DNA from: Limisphaerales bacterium
GTDB taxonomy: Bacteria > Verrucomicrobiota > Verrucomicrobiia > Limisphaerales > AAA164-E04
Length of the DNA: 64,000 nucleotides
Assembly: GCA_024761205.1 (NCBI GenBank)
Contig: JAMASS010000005.1
Location: 62,001-126,000, forward strand
Reading direction: 5' to 3'
Position 1 is the first letter of the stretch, and every line of letters starts with the position of its first letter. Under the pieces are notes generated by a model. The model was not told the DNA's origin. It ran no database searches and saw only the letters and a list, made by a program, of their open reading frames with translations. Positions 21,201-29,811 of the stretch are shown here, in pieces. A program made the translations under genes and the position numbers.

Positions 21201-21700
21201 CTTCCACTGACTCAAAAACCGATCAACCACTCAACCAAGACGCCCTTCGTGGCCTCCCTCCAAAGCCGTCAACGCCACAATGATCCCCGGTTGACCAGCA
21301 AATCGCCCTCGGATTAAACCCGTGCCCTTCCCGGAGCATAAAACTGAACCCCCATCCGGTTCTGGTCAAACTGCGGTGCATAATGAGCACCCTTGATGCG
21401 GAGATTGCTGCCAATCAATTCCATCAGCACGGATGCTTCATCATAACCCAGCATAGCCGCACGAAATCGCTGATTGTTCCGGATCACCTCCATCACCACA
21501 TGCACATTGTCCCAGCAAAGCAAGCGAACAGTTCCGTAAACGGCGACCCACCGGCTGCCCTAAACACCACGCGCCAAATCCTCGGACAAAGGGAATGCAA
21601 CCTCGGATAGCGCCTCGGTTTCCCCCCGTAGATTCCATAAAGGCCTCCGTGATAATCAGTGCAAAATCCTCTTGACCCGTACCTTCAGTCACCATCGCTC
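18300..21700 (-). pseudogene. Large double hybrid sensor histidine kinase, heavily frameshifted
   Basis: Read on the minus strand from about 21.7 kb, the remnants line up in a plausible order but in changing frames. First is a sensor region with a transmembrane helix near 20960-21000 (WWTLKNML then VVVVVIVAGW). A PAS end follows (GFEAISRDQTERRQAELQM, 20754-20830). The first kinase core has VLINLVRNAKCACDEAKTAE (20280-20370) and VADAGIGIPKENLTKIFA (about 20190-20260). A receiver domain follows (VAFVDMRMPPGWDG, ICTAYSDYSGKDI, 19660-19900). A second HisKA has its H box (FLASIGHESRPPMNGILG, about 19450) and its ATP-binding site (KHGGTGLGLAICKSLVEMM, about 18880-18940). Two more receivers follow (VVDGSETNRMVLREYLSS, about 18730; FMDCEVPEMDGVEAI, about 18500). 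More than ten frameshifts or stops rule out function. Confidence 0.88.
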
Positions 21701-21749
21701 GATCCCCTGTGGCAAATCCTCCGGTCCATTACTTTAAGTTTCGGGATTT

Positions 21750-22731
21750 TAAGGAGTTGGCTATTTTGGTTGTTCATAAGCGTCGGCGGACGGGGACAAT
21801 CTTCAAGGTCAAGGAAAGACGGACGGGGTGTTTCCGTTGGTTTAGGATAGGGTCGCCCAAGAAGGTGGCGGAAACTGTTCTCAGTTAGCCAGCGGCTCTC
21901 ATCCGGGCAATGACGCCGACAAGCCTTTCCTTGAGCTTGAGATGCCCCACGTCCGGCGTGAAGCAGGGATGATGCTTGTGCCTGCGCCGGCCGCTTACTT
22001 GAACTCAGATTCTTCTCTCGCAATTCCTTCCGCACGCCGGCGCAAGGCGTTCACAAACGATGCCGTTGGTGTAACCTCCCATCACGGATGGCCGCTTTGC
22101 CGTCCGCATTTCCGGCCTTTCAAACGGAAAAATCTGTTTGTAGAGCCCGAAGGGGAAGCCCCGGCCCAAGGCATAGCTCCTTGGCGATGAATTGCTCGAG
22201 AATGATCGCTCGCAGCGCGTTCTTCTGAGGATGCACTTGGCGACCACTTCACCGCCGAGCCCGAGAACGGCAACACGAGCAAAACCCTGCGTCAAAACCT
22301 CGCGACACTTGGCTGAAGACTCCCGTTATTTCTTCAACACCCCATTTCCCGAGACTTGAGAACCGCCCCGCAAACGTCCGGCAGGGCAGCGGGGCGGGGT
22401 GCCGTGGGCAATTGCCGCCGCCAACCAGCTTTTGGCATGAAATCGGGTTGATTGAACCCCACCATCCGTCGGGCGCCAAACCACCATGCCAGAGCTTCAC
22501 CCTAATCCTGAAAACCTTCACCCTTGACTCAGTTACGCGTGTCTCCTCCTCCAAGACGCAACAGGGTATCTCGACGGCGCCGATGACCAAGGGCTCGTCA
22601 GGCGCCAGGGCGATGATGCCCAATAGCTTCCGCTCGCCCATGCCGCACCCCAACCCGCGCGTTGCACCCTCGTAGCGAAGGCGGTCTCTTTTGCGCCGTT
22701 CGCCGCAGATTGCAGCGGCAACAGAATCCAT
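21750..22731 (-). pseudogene. P63C-domain phage-type protein, frameshifted
   Basis: Minus-strand pieces match the P63C domain proteins found in phages and mobile regions: GERKLLGIIALAPDEPLVIG, EIPCCVLEEETRV (family: IPCyVLEdgTRV), then GFARVAVLGLGGEV (family: RGFARVgIiALVDEATG), FPFGLYKQIF, RPSVMGGYTNGIVCERLAP, GRRRHKHH...FTPDVGH, and finally TENSFRHLLGRPYPKPTETP. The pieces fall in at least three frames, so the gene is broken. Its presence supports a past phage or mobile-element insertion. The end abuts the histidine kinase remnant. Confidence 0.8.
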
Positions 22732-23228
22732 CCACGTGGCGTTACCGGCACCTGCGACTCACGCCGTGGAACTGACCGAACGTTCCCCGCTTGAGCAATG
22801 CCCAAGAACCCTCCAATCGAATTGGCGCGAATGATTCCCTTCCCCCGCCACTTCTGAGGTTTATGGCCTTATGGAGCAGCACTTTCTCCATCCCCAAGCA
22901 ACCCTTGTATTCATCAAATGGGCATTGTCGCTCGATATCTTCGGCAGGCCACAGTCGTGGCAAACATTCAATCGGAATCCGACACCCGTTATGATGGGTC
23001 AATCTCCTGCCCTTCCTCCAAGGCCGCCGCGGCGACCGTCCACATGAGGGATTGTTCTAGCGGCAAGGAGCCCTCACCGAGGATTGGAAAGTTCTGAGCA
23101 ATCCACGGCACAGGCAAGGCAACGAAGCAACTGATTAGCTAGACTGCCCCATAAACATTGAAGCTTCCGGCCATGTGTTCTCATGCGCTTTGACCTTCAC
23201 CCGCCGTCAATTCTCAACACAAATCGTG
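22732..23228. other. About 0.5 kb of unrecognised, probably decayed coding sequence
   Basis: A minus-strand frame from a TTG at 23002 to 22742 (FDEYKGCLGMEKVLLHKA) is open for 86 codons, but it has no ATG and no recognised family. Another frame reads MWTVAAAALEEGQEIDPS before a stop. This suggests a frameshifted gene upstream of the P63C remnant. Confidence 0.3.
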
Positions 23229-23555
23229 TCAACACTCGGATCGGCCCAGTGACCTCTCCAGCGATCCCTGATCGTGGCTCTTGGCGGCACAGAAACCATC
23301 ACTCATCCAGTCTTCTTTAGTGAGCAGTCTGTCCCCGAATCGGTTCAATGATTTTCCGAGCCCCGGTTCGTCGTAGCGTAAGTCCAACAGGTCAAAATCA
23401 ATGGCCAACAATACGTCGATGAGATCCGGTTTGGAAATGCCGCTGAGCGCACGCAGTTGTTTAGTGACTCCGCCATGTCTGTATCCTTGATCCCGTATCC
23501 ATCTCGCCGATCCCGGCTTGGGGTCAGACTCAATGGCATAATTGCTCCAACTCTA
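23229..23555 (-). pseudogene. Unrecognised ORF fragment, start lost
   Basis: A continuous frame runs from an in-frame TAG near 23555 to the stop at 23229. It reads SWSNYAIESDPKPGSARWI, GVTKQLRALSGISKPDLIDV, LLAIDFDLLDLRYDEPG and GDRLLTKEDWMSDGF. The composition looks like real protein, but there is no ATG near the N-terminus and I do not recognise the family. It begins where the preceding ORF (23763-23530) ends in a different frame, so the two may once have been one gene. Confidence 0.45.
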
Positions 23556-24007
23556 TGATAGCCGGGATGTTGCTCACTATCAGAGCGAACACAACCCCTT
23601 GCCATCCCTCGACGCCGTAGCCATGCTCAAGCAATAACTTCATGATTTCTCGAAACACGGGGTCATCGCGCCTCGTGGAAAACGTATAGGACTTCACAGC
23701 TTCATGATAGGCATAGTTCGCCAGGTATTCATCATCCTCGTTTCGGGGGGTTATAATAAGCATGGGGGTGTTCCCTGACTAAGCATTCCCTTTCCGCCAC
23801 CACCTCGGAGATATGACGTGGGGGCGGAGGTTTAATCCACAAAGCTTGGGTTGTGTGTTCCCGTGATTCGCTTTCGGCGTTTCCGACAGAGAGCCTTTCC
23901 TCCACCAATCCGACATTCCTGTAATCCGCATCCCGGCATCCGATCCAGACCAACACGACGATGACGATTAGGGGAAGAAAGAACGCAAAAACAGTTCTGG
24001 GGTTCAT
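23530..24007 (-). pseudogene. Membrane-anchored hypothetical protein, frameshifted at a C-run
   Basis: An ATG at 24007 starts a 91-residue frame with a hydrophobic N-terminal helix (VFAFFLPLIVIVVLVWIGC) and ends at 23732. An overlapping frame with its own ATG at 23763 continues for 77 residues (EYLANYAYHEAVKSYTFSTR, IMKLLLEHGYGVEGWQGV) and ends at 23530. The overlap contains a run of six C bases, where a one-base indel would fuse the frames into a single protein of about 160 residues. Alternatively they are two overlapping small genes. Family not recognised. The gene lies 17 bases downstream of the broken gene at 24025-24456, so it looks like part of one small operon. Confidence 0.5.
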
Positions 24008-24024
24008 AACAAATTAACAATGAA

Positions 24025-24456
24025 TTAACACCGGCAGGGTTTTCCCACTCGGTTGCAAATTTTGTAATGCGACCTCCGTTGCGAGCCCCACGGCGGAGAG
24101 AGAGTCAGTCTGCCCGGCGATGCGACGACCCCTTTACCAAAGGCTCCCAGAGATCCGCCATTGTCCTTTTTGTGACCGGCGGCCACGAGGTAGTCGCCGG
24201 AGGAATCGAGCTTGTAATAGTCGATCTTCAACTCAAGATACCGTCCTTTGTAGCCTTTTTGGACGCCAATCCATCGCTGATGTGGCCCTCTCGCGCGTAT
24301 TTGTGTCGCTTCGTAACCAAATTGTGGCGGTACGTCTAGTTTCTTCAGGAAACTCGCCTGCAGACTGGTTCGCCACTAGGCGTATGGCTGGTTATCGATG
24401 TAATCGTGGCGTTTGCCATCCTCGATGATGACGAGCCTGCGATAATACCCGGTCAT
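24025..24456 (-). pseudogene. Hypothetical protein gene with one in-frame amber stop
   Basis: ATG at 24456 is preceded by a very strong ribosome site (GGAAGGAAGGGA) and overlaps the stop of the upstream lipoprotein gene (ATGA). The frame reads MTGYYRRLVIIEDGKRHDYI, then DNQPYA, a TAG at 24376-24378, then WRTSLQASFLKKLD and continues in the same frame (QRWIGVQKGYKGRYLELKID, YYKLDSSGDYLVAAGHKK) to a stop at 24025. Without the amber codon it would be an intact protein of about 143 residues. Family not recognised. Either a nonsense mutant or a 26-residue peptide is made. Confidence 0.6.
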
Positions 24457-24653
24457 TCCCTTCCTTCCCGACGACGGTTTGCTGGCTTCCGAATATATAT
24501 ATATTCGGAACTATACTTATTAAATTGCAAACTGTAATAGATAATGCGGCTATAGTAGTGTGAAGCGAATACGTAGGGATAAGATATCTTAACATGGCAT
24601 GCCGAAAGCGGAGTACAAGCGATGAGAACGAGATAGTAATATTTAGGCTTCAT
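24453..24653 (-). CDS. Small predicted lipoprotein
   Basis: The 66-residue product from ATG 24653 has a textbook lipoprotein signal: MKPK, a hydrophobic stretch (YYYLVLIACTP) and a lipobox LSAC with the acylated cysteine at residue 19. The mature part is rich in Tyr, Ser and basic residues and ends RRREGRE. The coding sequence is markedly AT-rich compared with neighbours, suggesting foreign origin. Its stop codon overlaps the next gene's ATG, so it is probably translationally coupled to it. The frame also extends 20 codons upstream without a good start. Confidence 0.55.
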   Translation of the reverse strand: MKPKYYYLVLIACTPLSACHVKISYPYVFASHYYSRIIYYSLQFNKYSSEYIYIRKPANRRREGRE

Positions 24654-24689
24654 CTTTATTGTATACTTATTTGGTTTTGGATTTTCAGA

Positions 24690-25052
24690 CTGTACGAGAA
24701 ATGAGGCCCTCAAAGATCGGGATACATCAGGAATTCAGTGGGAGACGACCAATAAACGATTGATCTCCTCGAAAGCTCGTCGCTGGCAACCGATATCATT
24801 TAAGCTAAGGCTAAAGCGGTCGCCAACGTGGCTTGACTGCGTTGGGATTGGTTCAACGACAAGCCAACCGCCACGGCCAGACAGGCCAAATCAGCGGTGA
24901 ACAAGCCGAACAGCTGCCGCGAATCAAATCGCGGACCAGAGACTGGCATCGTTTTTTAAGACCGCGGTAAAGTCAGGATCTTCAGCGCATCTTCTTTTCT
25001 TTGAGCCGCTCAAACAATCGCCGAATGGTCTCGTCTTGCGTATTTGTAGCGA
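24690..25052 (-). pseudogene. Anti-sigma-factor-like membrane protein remnant
   Basis: Directly after the sigma-factor remnant, the frame reads NTQDETIRRLFERLKEK, then shifts by one base to AEDPDFTAVLKNDASLWSAI before a stop. Another frame gives LFTADLACLAVAVGLSLNQS, which looks like the transmembrane segment of such proteins, and then WSSPTEFLMYPDL. The short acidic head, one membrane helix and a C-terminal PTxFL segment resemble small anti-sigma/regulator proteins that follow ECF sigma genes. There are multiple frameshifts, and the start codon is no longer visible. Confidence 0.55.
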
Positions 25053-25287
25053 TCACCTGAACCATGTAGGATGCGACCGCATGTGCAAGGTTGTCTTGGC
25101 CCGCGCATAGTGTCTCCACGCCGTGCCCAATGAAACCCGCATGACCTCGGCCGCCTTGCCGCTGAGAATCTTGAAATAGGCGTTCTGCAACACGCCGCTC
25201 GCTTGATCCGGATGACCAACGTAACGCCCAGCGATAACTCGCTGCGTGGTGCGTTTCCAACTGCGCTTGCAACTCAAATGGATCCAT
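25053..25287 (-). pseudogene. ECF sigma factor with internal deletion
   Basis: From ATG 25287 the protein starts MDPFELQAQLETHHAASYRW, a normal ECF sigma-2 beginning. After a frameshift it continues ASGVLQNAYFKILSGK (the end of sigma-2, family pattern DVLQ.aYLKvl.Gka). This is joined directly to AAEVMRVSLGTAWRHYARAK, the recognition helix of sigma-4. The DNA between the two domains, normally some 80 codons, is missing. Together with the frameshift, this gene cannot give a working sigma factor. Confidence 0.75.
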
Positions 25288-25551
25288 TTCTGTCTCAATT
25301 GTGTATGAGTGACTCAATGTCACGGCATAGATGACACGAGCCTGTGATTTTTTCACCACAAACGAAACCTCGAGAAAAGTGGAGCGAAAATCTCTTGAGC
25401 TGCCATCCTCCTTTGCTAAAGCTAACGGAGGACGAAAGACCGCTGCGTTGCTTGACTGAATATCCCGGTAATTCTTTTCCTGGGATTAAGGCAGAGGCGG
25501 CTTGGCGAGTTCTTTATGGACCAAACACCTCTACTCTATTATAGTTGAGCA

Positions 25552-28053
25552 ATGCATTGGATCGTTTTAAGCGAACGATATTCACAGAGAATCCCAATAT
25601 CTCTCAGCGTCAGCATGATACTCTTCCTGTCGACGGTGGTAATCAGCCTAGTTCACGCGGGATTCCAAGAAGCCAACCCGACCGTTCAACCAGACTATCA
25701 GGGAGCCCGCATCTACCAAAAAAACTGCGCCAAGTGCCACGGTGCCGGCGGACAAGGCACGAAAGAAGAGTACGATGAACCTCTCTATGGCGACCGCTCA
25801 ATCAAATCACTAGCCAGACTCATCGAACGGACAATGCCGGAAAACGATCCGGAATCTATCGTTGGAAACGAAGCACGCCAAGTGGCGGAATTCATCTACC
25901 ATGAATTCTATTCGCTCAAAGCCCGTGAAAACAAACTCCCGCCGCCTCGCATTGGCCTCACACGTTTGACGGTTGCTCAGTACCAAAACGCCATCGCCGA
26001 TCTCATCGGCTGTTTTTCCATACCCCAAACCGACACGGCATCAGAACAGAAGACCTCCGAAGGTGAACCTGAAGCCGTCCCCGGCCTGCGGGCAGAGTAT
26101 TTCCAGTCCAAGGGGATGAATAAAGCGGACAAACTACAGATCCGACGAATCGATCACGTCATCGACTTCAACTTTGGCGAAGGCAGCCCGGCAGAAGAGA
26201 TCACTCCCGACCAGTTTGCAGCGATTTGGGAGGGCGCTCTGATCGCGAACGATACCGGCCACTACGAGTTCCGCATTTGGACGCAGAACGGCGCTCGTCT
26301 CTACCTAAATACCGAGAATACCGGCAAACGCCGTAAGATGCGGGACGATAGCTCTCTCGCCGGACAAGCCGCCCTCATTGATGGCTGGGTAAGCTCAGGC
26401 AAGATGCGAGAATTGACCGGCCGGATGTTTTTGATTGGCGGACGTCAATACCCTATCCGACTTGAGTTCTTCAAATACAAAGAAAAAGATGCCTCAATTC
26501 GTTTTGAATGGAAGACGCCGCACAATCCATGGGCGCTACTCGACAAACGACACCTCACCACGGCACAGAGTCCGCGCACTTTTGTAGTCAAGGCAGCGTT
26601 TCCCGCCGATGATCACAGCTTGGGTTATGAGCGAGGCAGCTCCGTGTCTCCCGGATGGCACGCCGCCACGACCCAGGGGGCTTTGGCCACCACTGCGGAA
26701 GTGATCGCTCGCCTGCCGATTCTAGCTCGATTCAACAGCGACGTCTCCGACCACAAAGTGCTGCTGCAGGATTTCGTCGCCCGCTTTGCTTCCATCGCCT
26801 TCCGTCGGCCTCTGACCGATGAAGAGCGTCATCTCTATCGAGAGATATTGTTTCAGGGCGTAGACAGCCCGGAGGTAGCAGTCCGCCGCGCTGTCCTGTT
26901 GACCCTTAAGTCCCCCCACTTCCTCTATCCGAACCAGCCCGCCCCAAACCAAAACCTCAGCCAGCACACCGTGGCAGCGCGTCTCGCCCTCGCACTCTGG
27001 GATTCGATTCCGGATCGGGCGCTCCGAACGGCGGCGAATCAGGGTCAGCTTGAAACTCCCGAACAGATAGAGGCGCACGTCCGCATCATGCTAAGAGACC
27101 CACGCGCTCGCGCCAAGGTACGTCGGTTCTTCCATCATTGGCTCGAGATCGAAGAAAGGGACCTCACCAAAGACGAAACCCTGTTTCCGCAATTTGACGC
27201 TGGCATTGCCGCGGACCTACGCTATTCGCTGGAACTCTTTGTGGATCAAGTCGTCTGGAGCGAAACCTCCGACTACCGCCAACTGTTACTGTCCAATAGC
27301 CTGCTGCTCAATAATCGACTGGCATCCCTATACGTCACCTCGGAGGCCGATCATAAATCCGACGACACACCCACCTCGCAGCGGTCCGTCTCTGACTTTC
27401 AACCGGTGTCATTCCCCCCTCAAGAACGGGCTGGAATCCTGACGCATCCGTTTCTCCTCAGTGCCTTTGCCTACCACAACACAACCTCACCCATTCATCG
27501 CGGGGTATTCCTCACGCGAAACATCATGGGCCGTCACCTTAAACCGCCTCCAGAAGCGGTCGCCTTCAAAAACGAAGCGTTTCCCCAAGATCTCACCATG
27601 CGGGAGAAGATCACGGAACTGACCCGCGATACCGCCTGCATGACCTGTCATTCCATCATCAATCCCCTCGGTTTCGCTCTGGAAAATTTTGACGCTGTGG
27701 GTCGCTGGCGAATCACCGACAACAATCATCCGGTAGATAGTAAAAGCAAGTACGTCACCCTCGATGGAGACACTCTCGAGGTCGAGAACGCCCGCGATCT
27801 CGCCTTGGTGGCCGCCGCAAGTCCGTCCGCACATCAAGCCTTTGTGGTCAAGCTGTTCCAACACCTCATCAATCAAGCGCCCGCTGCCTACGGACGCAAC
27901 ACGACTGAACACCTAAGGTTGCACTTCGAACGGGAAGACTATAATATTCAGAAATTGATCGCTAGAATCGCCGTTGTGGCCGCGATTCACGACCGAACTC
28001 AAACTCAACACTATGAACAAAATCGACTACCGCCGCCGACAATTTCTCCGTGA
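25552..28053 (+). CDS. DUF1592-type cytochrome c protein with PA14-like domain (DUF1587/1592/1588/1585)
   Basis: This 833-residue protein starts at ATG 25552; an in-frame ATG at 25615 would place the signal-peptide-like segment MILFLSTVVISLVHAG at the extreme N-terminus and is a good alternative. A haem site C-x-x-C-H (CAKCHG, about residues 59-64) is followed by LTVAQYQNAIADLIG (DUF1587-like). A PA14-like carbohydrate-binding insertion spans about residues 180-340 (LRAEYFQSKGMNKADK, GHYEFRIWTQNGARLYLN). The DUF1592/1588/1585 parts follow: RPLTDEERHLYREIL, LALALWDSIPDRALRTAA, GILTHPFLLSAFAYHN, RGVFLTRNIMGRHLKPPP and the CMTCHSIINPLGFALENFDA region, which has a second CxxCH. Exported multi-domain redox-type protein; reaction unknown. 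It pairs with the DUF1552 gene, with a 41-base overlap. Confidence 0.93.
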   Translation: MHWIVLSERYSQRIPISLSVSMILFLSTVVISLVHAGFQEANPTVQPDYQGARIYQKNCAKCHGAGGQGTKEEYDEPLYGDRSIKSLARLIERTMPENDPESIVGNEARQVAEFIYHEFYSLKARENKLPPPRIGLTRLTVAQYQNAIADLIGCFSIPQTDTASEQKTSEGEPEAVPGLRAEYFQSKGMNKADKLQIRRIDHVIDFNFGEGSPAEEITPDQFAAIWEGALIANDTGHYEFRIWTQNGARLYLNTENTGKRRKMRDDSSLAGQAALIDGWVSSGKMRELTGRMFLIGGRQYPIRLEFFKYKEKDASIRFEWKTPHNPWALLDKRHLTTAQSPRTFVVKAAFPADDHSLGYERGSSVSPGWHAATTQGALATTAEVIARLPILARFNSDVSDHKVLLQDFVARFASIAFRRPLTDEERHLYREILFQGVDSPEVAVRRAVLLTLKSPHFLYPNQPAPNQNLSQHTVAARLALALWDSIPDRALRTAANQGQLETPEQIEAHVRIMLRDPRARAKVRRFFHHWLEIEERDLTKDETLFPQFDAGIAADLRYSLELFVDQVVWSETSDYRQLLLSNSLLLNNRLASLYVTSEADHKSDDTPTSQRSVSDFQPVSFPPQERAGILTHPFLLSAFAYHNTTSPIHRGVFLTRNIMGRHLKPPPEAVAFKNEAFPQDLTMREKITELTRDTACMTCHSIINPLGFALENFDAVGRWRITDNNHPVDSKSKYVTLDGDTLEVENARDLALVAAASPSAHQAFVVKLFQHLINQAPAAYGRNTTEHLRLHFEREDYNIQKLIARIAVVAAIHDRTQTQHYEQNRLPPPTISP

Positions 28054-29356
28054 CTTGGGTCTGGGCGTCAGTGCGCTCCCCTTCGTGGCCGGGCTCCCTA
28101 GCCTTAACGCAGTTCCAAAAGGCCACGCCACATTTCCCCGGAAACGTTTGGTTATCATGTTCTCCCCCAACGGAACATTGCCCAACGAATTCTGGCCCGA
28201 CACCTTTGGCCCTGAGACCCCACTTCAACTGAAACCGATTCTGAAGCCGCTAGATCCCTATCGCAAACAGATGCTCATGTTGAAGGGGGTTGACAACAAA
28301 ATTCGCGGCGATGGTGACGGGCACATGCGCGGGATGTCCTGCCTCCTCACTGCAACTGAACTCAATCCCGGAAACATTCAAGGTGGTTCGGATACACCGG
28401 CCGGTTGGGCCAGCGGCATCTCGATTGACCAGCAGGTGCGCAACCATTTCCAATCCCAAGAACACACCCGCACTCGTTTCGGTTCCCTGGAATTTGGCGT
28501 CGCGGTCCCGAACCGCGCCGACCCCTGGACCCGCATGTGCTACGCCGGCAACGACAAACCCATCGCCCCCATCGATGATCCCGGACAAATGTTCGACAAA
28601 CTCTACGGCAGTGTCCAAGACCACGAGAATATATCCAGTGTGTTGGACTACATCCGCGACGATCTGCGCCGTCTTTCCCAACGCATCAGTCCCGAAGATC
28701 GCAACCTCCTTGATGAACATCTGCAACTTGTCTGGCAACTGGAGCAAGATATCGAGGCGACCAGAGAGCAAAGTGAATTGGCCTACCCAGAACCCGATAT
28801 CGACCCCAACATCGAGATCGTCAACGACAACGCCCCGGCTATCAGTCGCATGCAAATCGATCTCCTTGTCAATGCGCTCGCCAACAATATGACCCGCGTC
28901 GCTTCGCTCCAATACATGCGCTCCGTAGGCCAGGCGCGCATGCGTTGGCTGGATGTTCAAGAGGGACACCACTCCTTGTCCCATGAGCCGGATGACAACG
29001 AAGAAGCCTACCAAAAACTAAAACGCATCAACGTTTGGTTCGCGACCGAACTCGCCTACTTGATCCAACGACTCGCCGAAACCCCTGAACCCGGTGGCAT
29101 CGGCGGAAACCTGCTCGATTATACCCAAATCATTTGGGTGAACGAACTCGGCAAAGGCAACTCACACACCCTATCCAATATTCCCTTCGTCCTCATCGGC
29201 GGCGGTGCCGGATTCAAAACCAATCGAGCCCTCGACTTTGACGGAGTGCCCCACAATCGGCTCTGGCTTGCCCTAGCTCACGCCATGGGACAGAAAGAAC
29301 TGACCACCTTTGGAACCGAGAAATTCGCCTTGGATGGCCCCCTCGATCTCAGCTAG
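28013..29356 (+). CDS. DUF1552 family protein (Tat-exported)
   Basis: ATG 28013 gives 447 residues and a twin-arginine signal (YRRRQFLRDLGLGVSALPF). The longer frame from a GTG at 27974 is rejected because it would bury that signal. Family features include RLVIMFSPNGTLPNEFWP, MLMLKGVDNKIRGDGDGH, GGSDTPAGWASGISIDQQV and the terminal NEL-GKGNSHTLSNIPFVLIGG region. The function of DUF1552 is unknown; members are exported and nearly always follow DUF1592-type cytochromes. Here the start lies inside the last codons of that gene, implying translational coupling. Confidence 0.93.
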   Translation: MNKIDYRRRQFLRDLGLGVSALPFVAGLPSLNAVPKGHATFPRKRLVIMFSPNGTLPNEFWPDTFGPETPLQLKPILKPLDPYRKQMLMLKGVDNKIRGDGDGHMRGMSCLLTATELNPGNIQGGSDTPAGWASGISIDQQVRNHFQSQEHTRTRFGSLEFGVAVPNRADPWTRMCYAGNDKPIAPIDDPGQMFDKLYGSVQDHENISSVLDYIRDDLRRLSQRISPEDRNLLDEHLQLVWQLEQDIEATREQSELAYPEPDIDPNIEIVNDNAPAISRMQIDLLVNALANNMTRVASLQYMRSVGQARMRWLDVQEGHHSLSHEPDDNEEAYQKLKRINVWFATELAYLIQRLAETPEPGGIGGNLLDYTQIIWVNELGKGNSHTLSNIPFVLIGGGAGFKTNRALDFDGVPHNRLWLALAHAMGQKELTTFGTEKFALDGPLDLS

Positions 29357-29811
29357 CTCTAGAGAGGTTACAGGCCGCGCCGGGAGAGTAGTTAGGACTG
29401 ACTTGAGCCGAAATGACAAGCGGATGATCCAGCGGGTTCTGATCTGATTTTCCCTCGACAGTAAAAAGCCACTGTCCCGGCGACGCATCAAACAATGACC
29501 AATCGTTCGGAAACGGCAGCATTGCCCCCCCGGCAGACTCTTGATCCGTTTCCAGCATGTCTCCGCGAAAGTTTGTGGTCATGGCCGCATTCCGATGCCG
29601 GTAGTCCAGCAACTAAGCGCTCGACGTCAACAGATTCTCGGCATCAAACCCGGGCTCTTGATAGACTAAAAGTCAAGCAGTCCCTTCAGGGTCAATCTAG
29701 CGACCGCCAACAGAGTCGAACACGGTCTGACTCGCCACAAAACCACGCCTCAGTCGAGTCGAGCCAATCCGCCGCCAGTGGAACGCACACTCGACTGATT
29801 CAGTCGCTTAT
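29357..29811. other. About 0.45 kb without a confidently recognised gene
   Basis: A minus-strand frame ending at 29349 (LPFPNDWSLFDASPGQWLFT, VEGKSDQNPLDHPLV) looks like the C-terminus of some protein, but the family is not recognised and the upstream part is disrupted. The rest shows nothing recognisable. Confidence 0.35.

Noticed and set aside
28250-29014. 254-codon antisense open frame within the DUF1552 gene
   Set aside because: Shadow of an intact, well-recognised gene.
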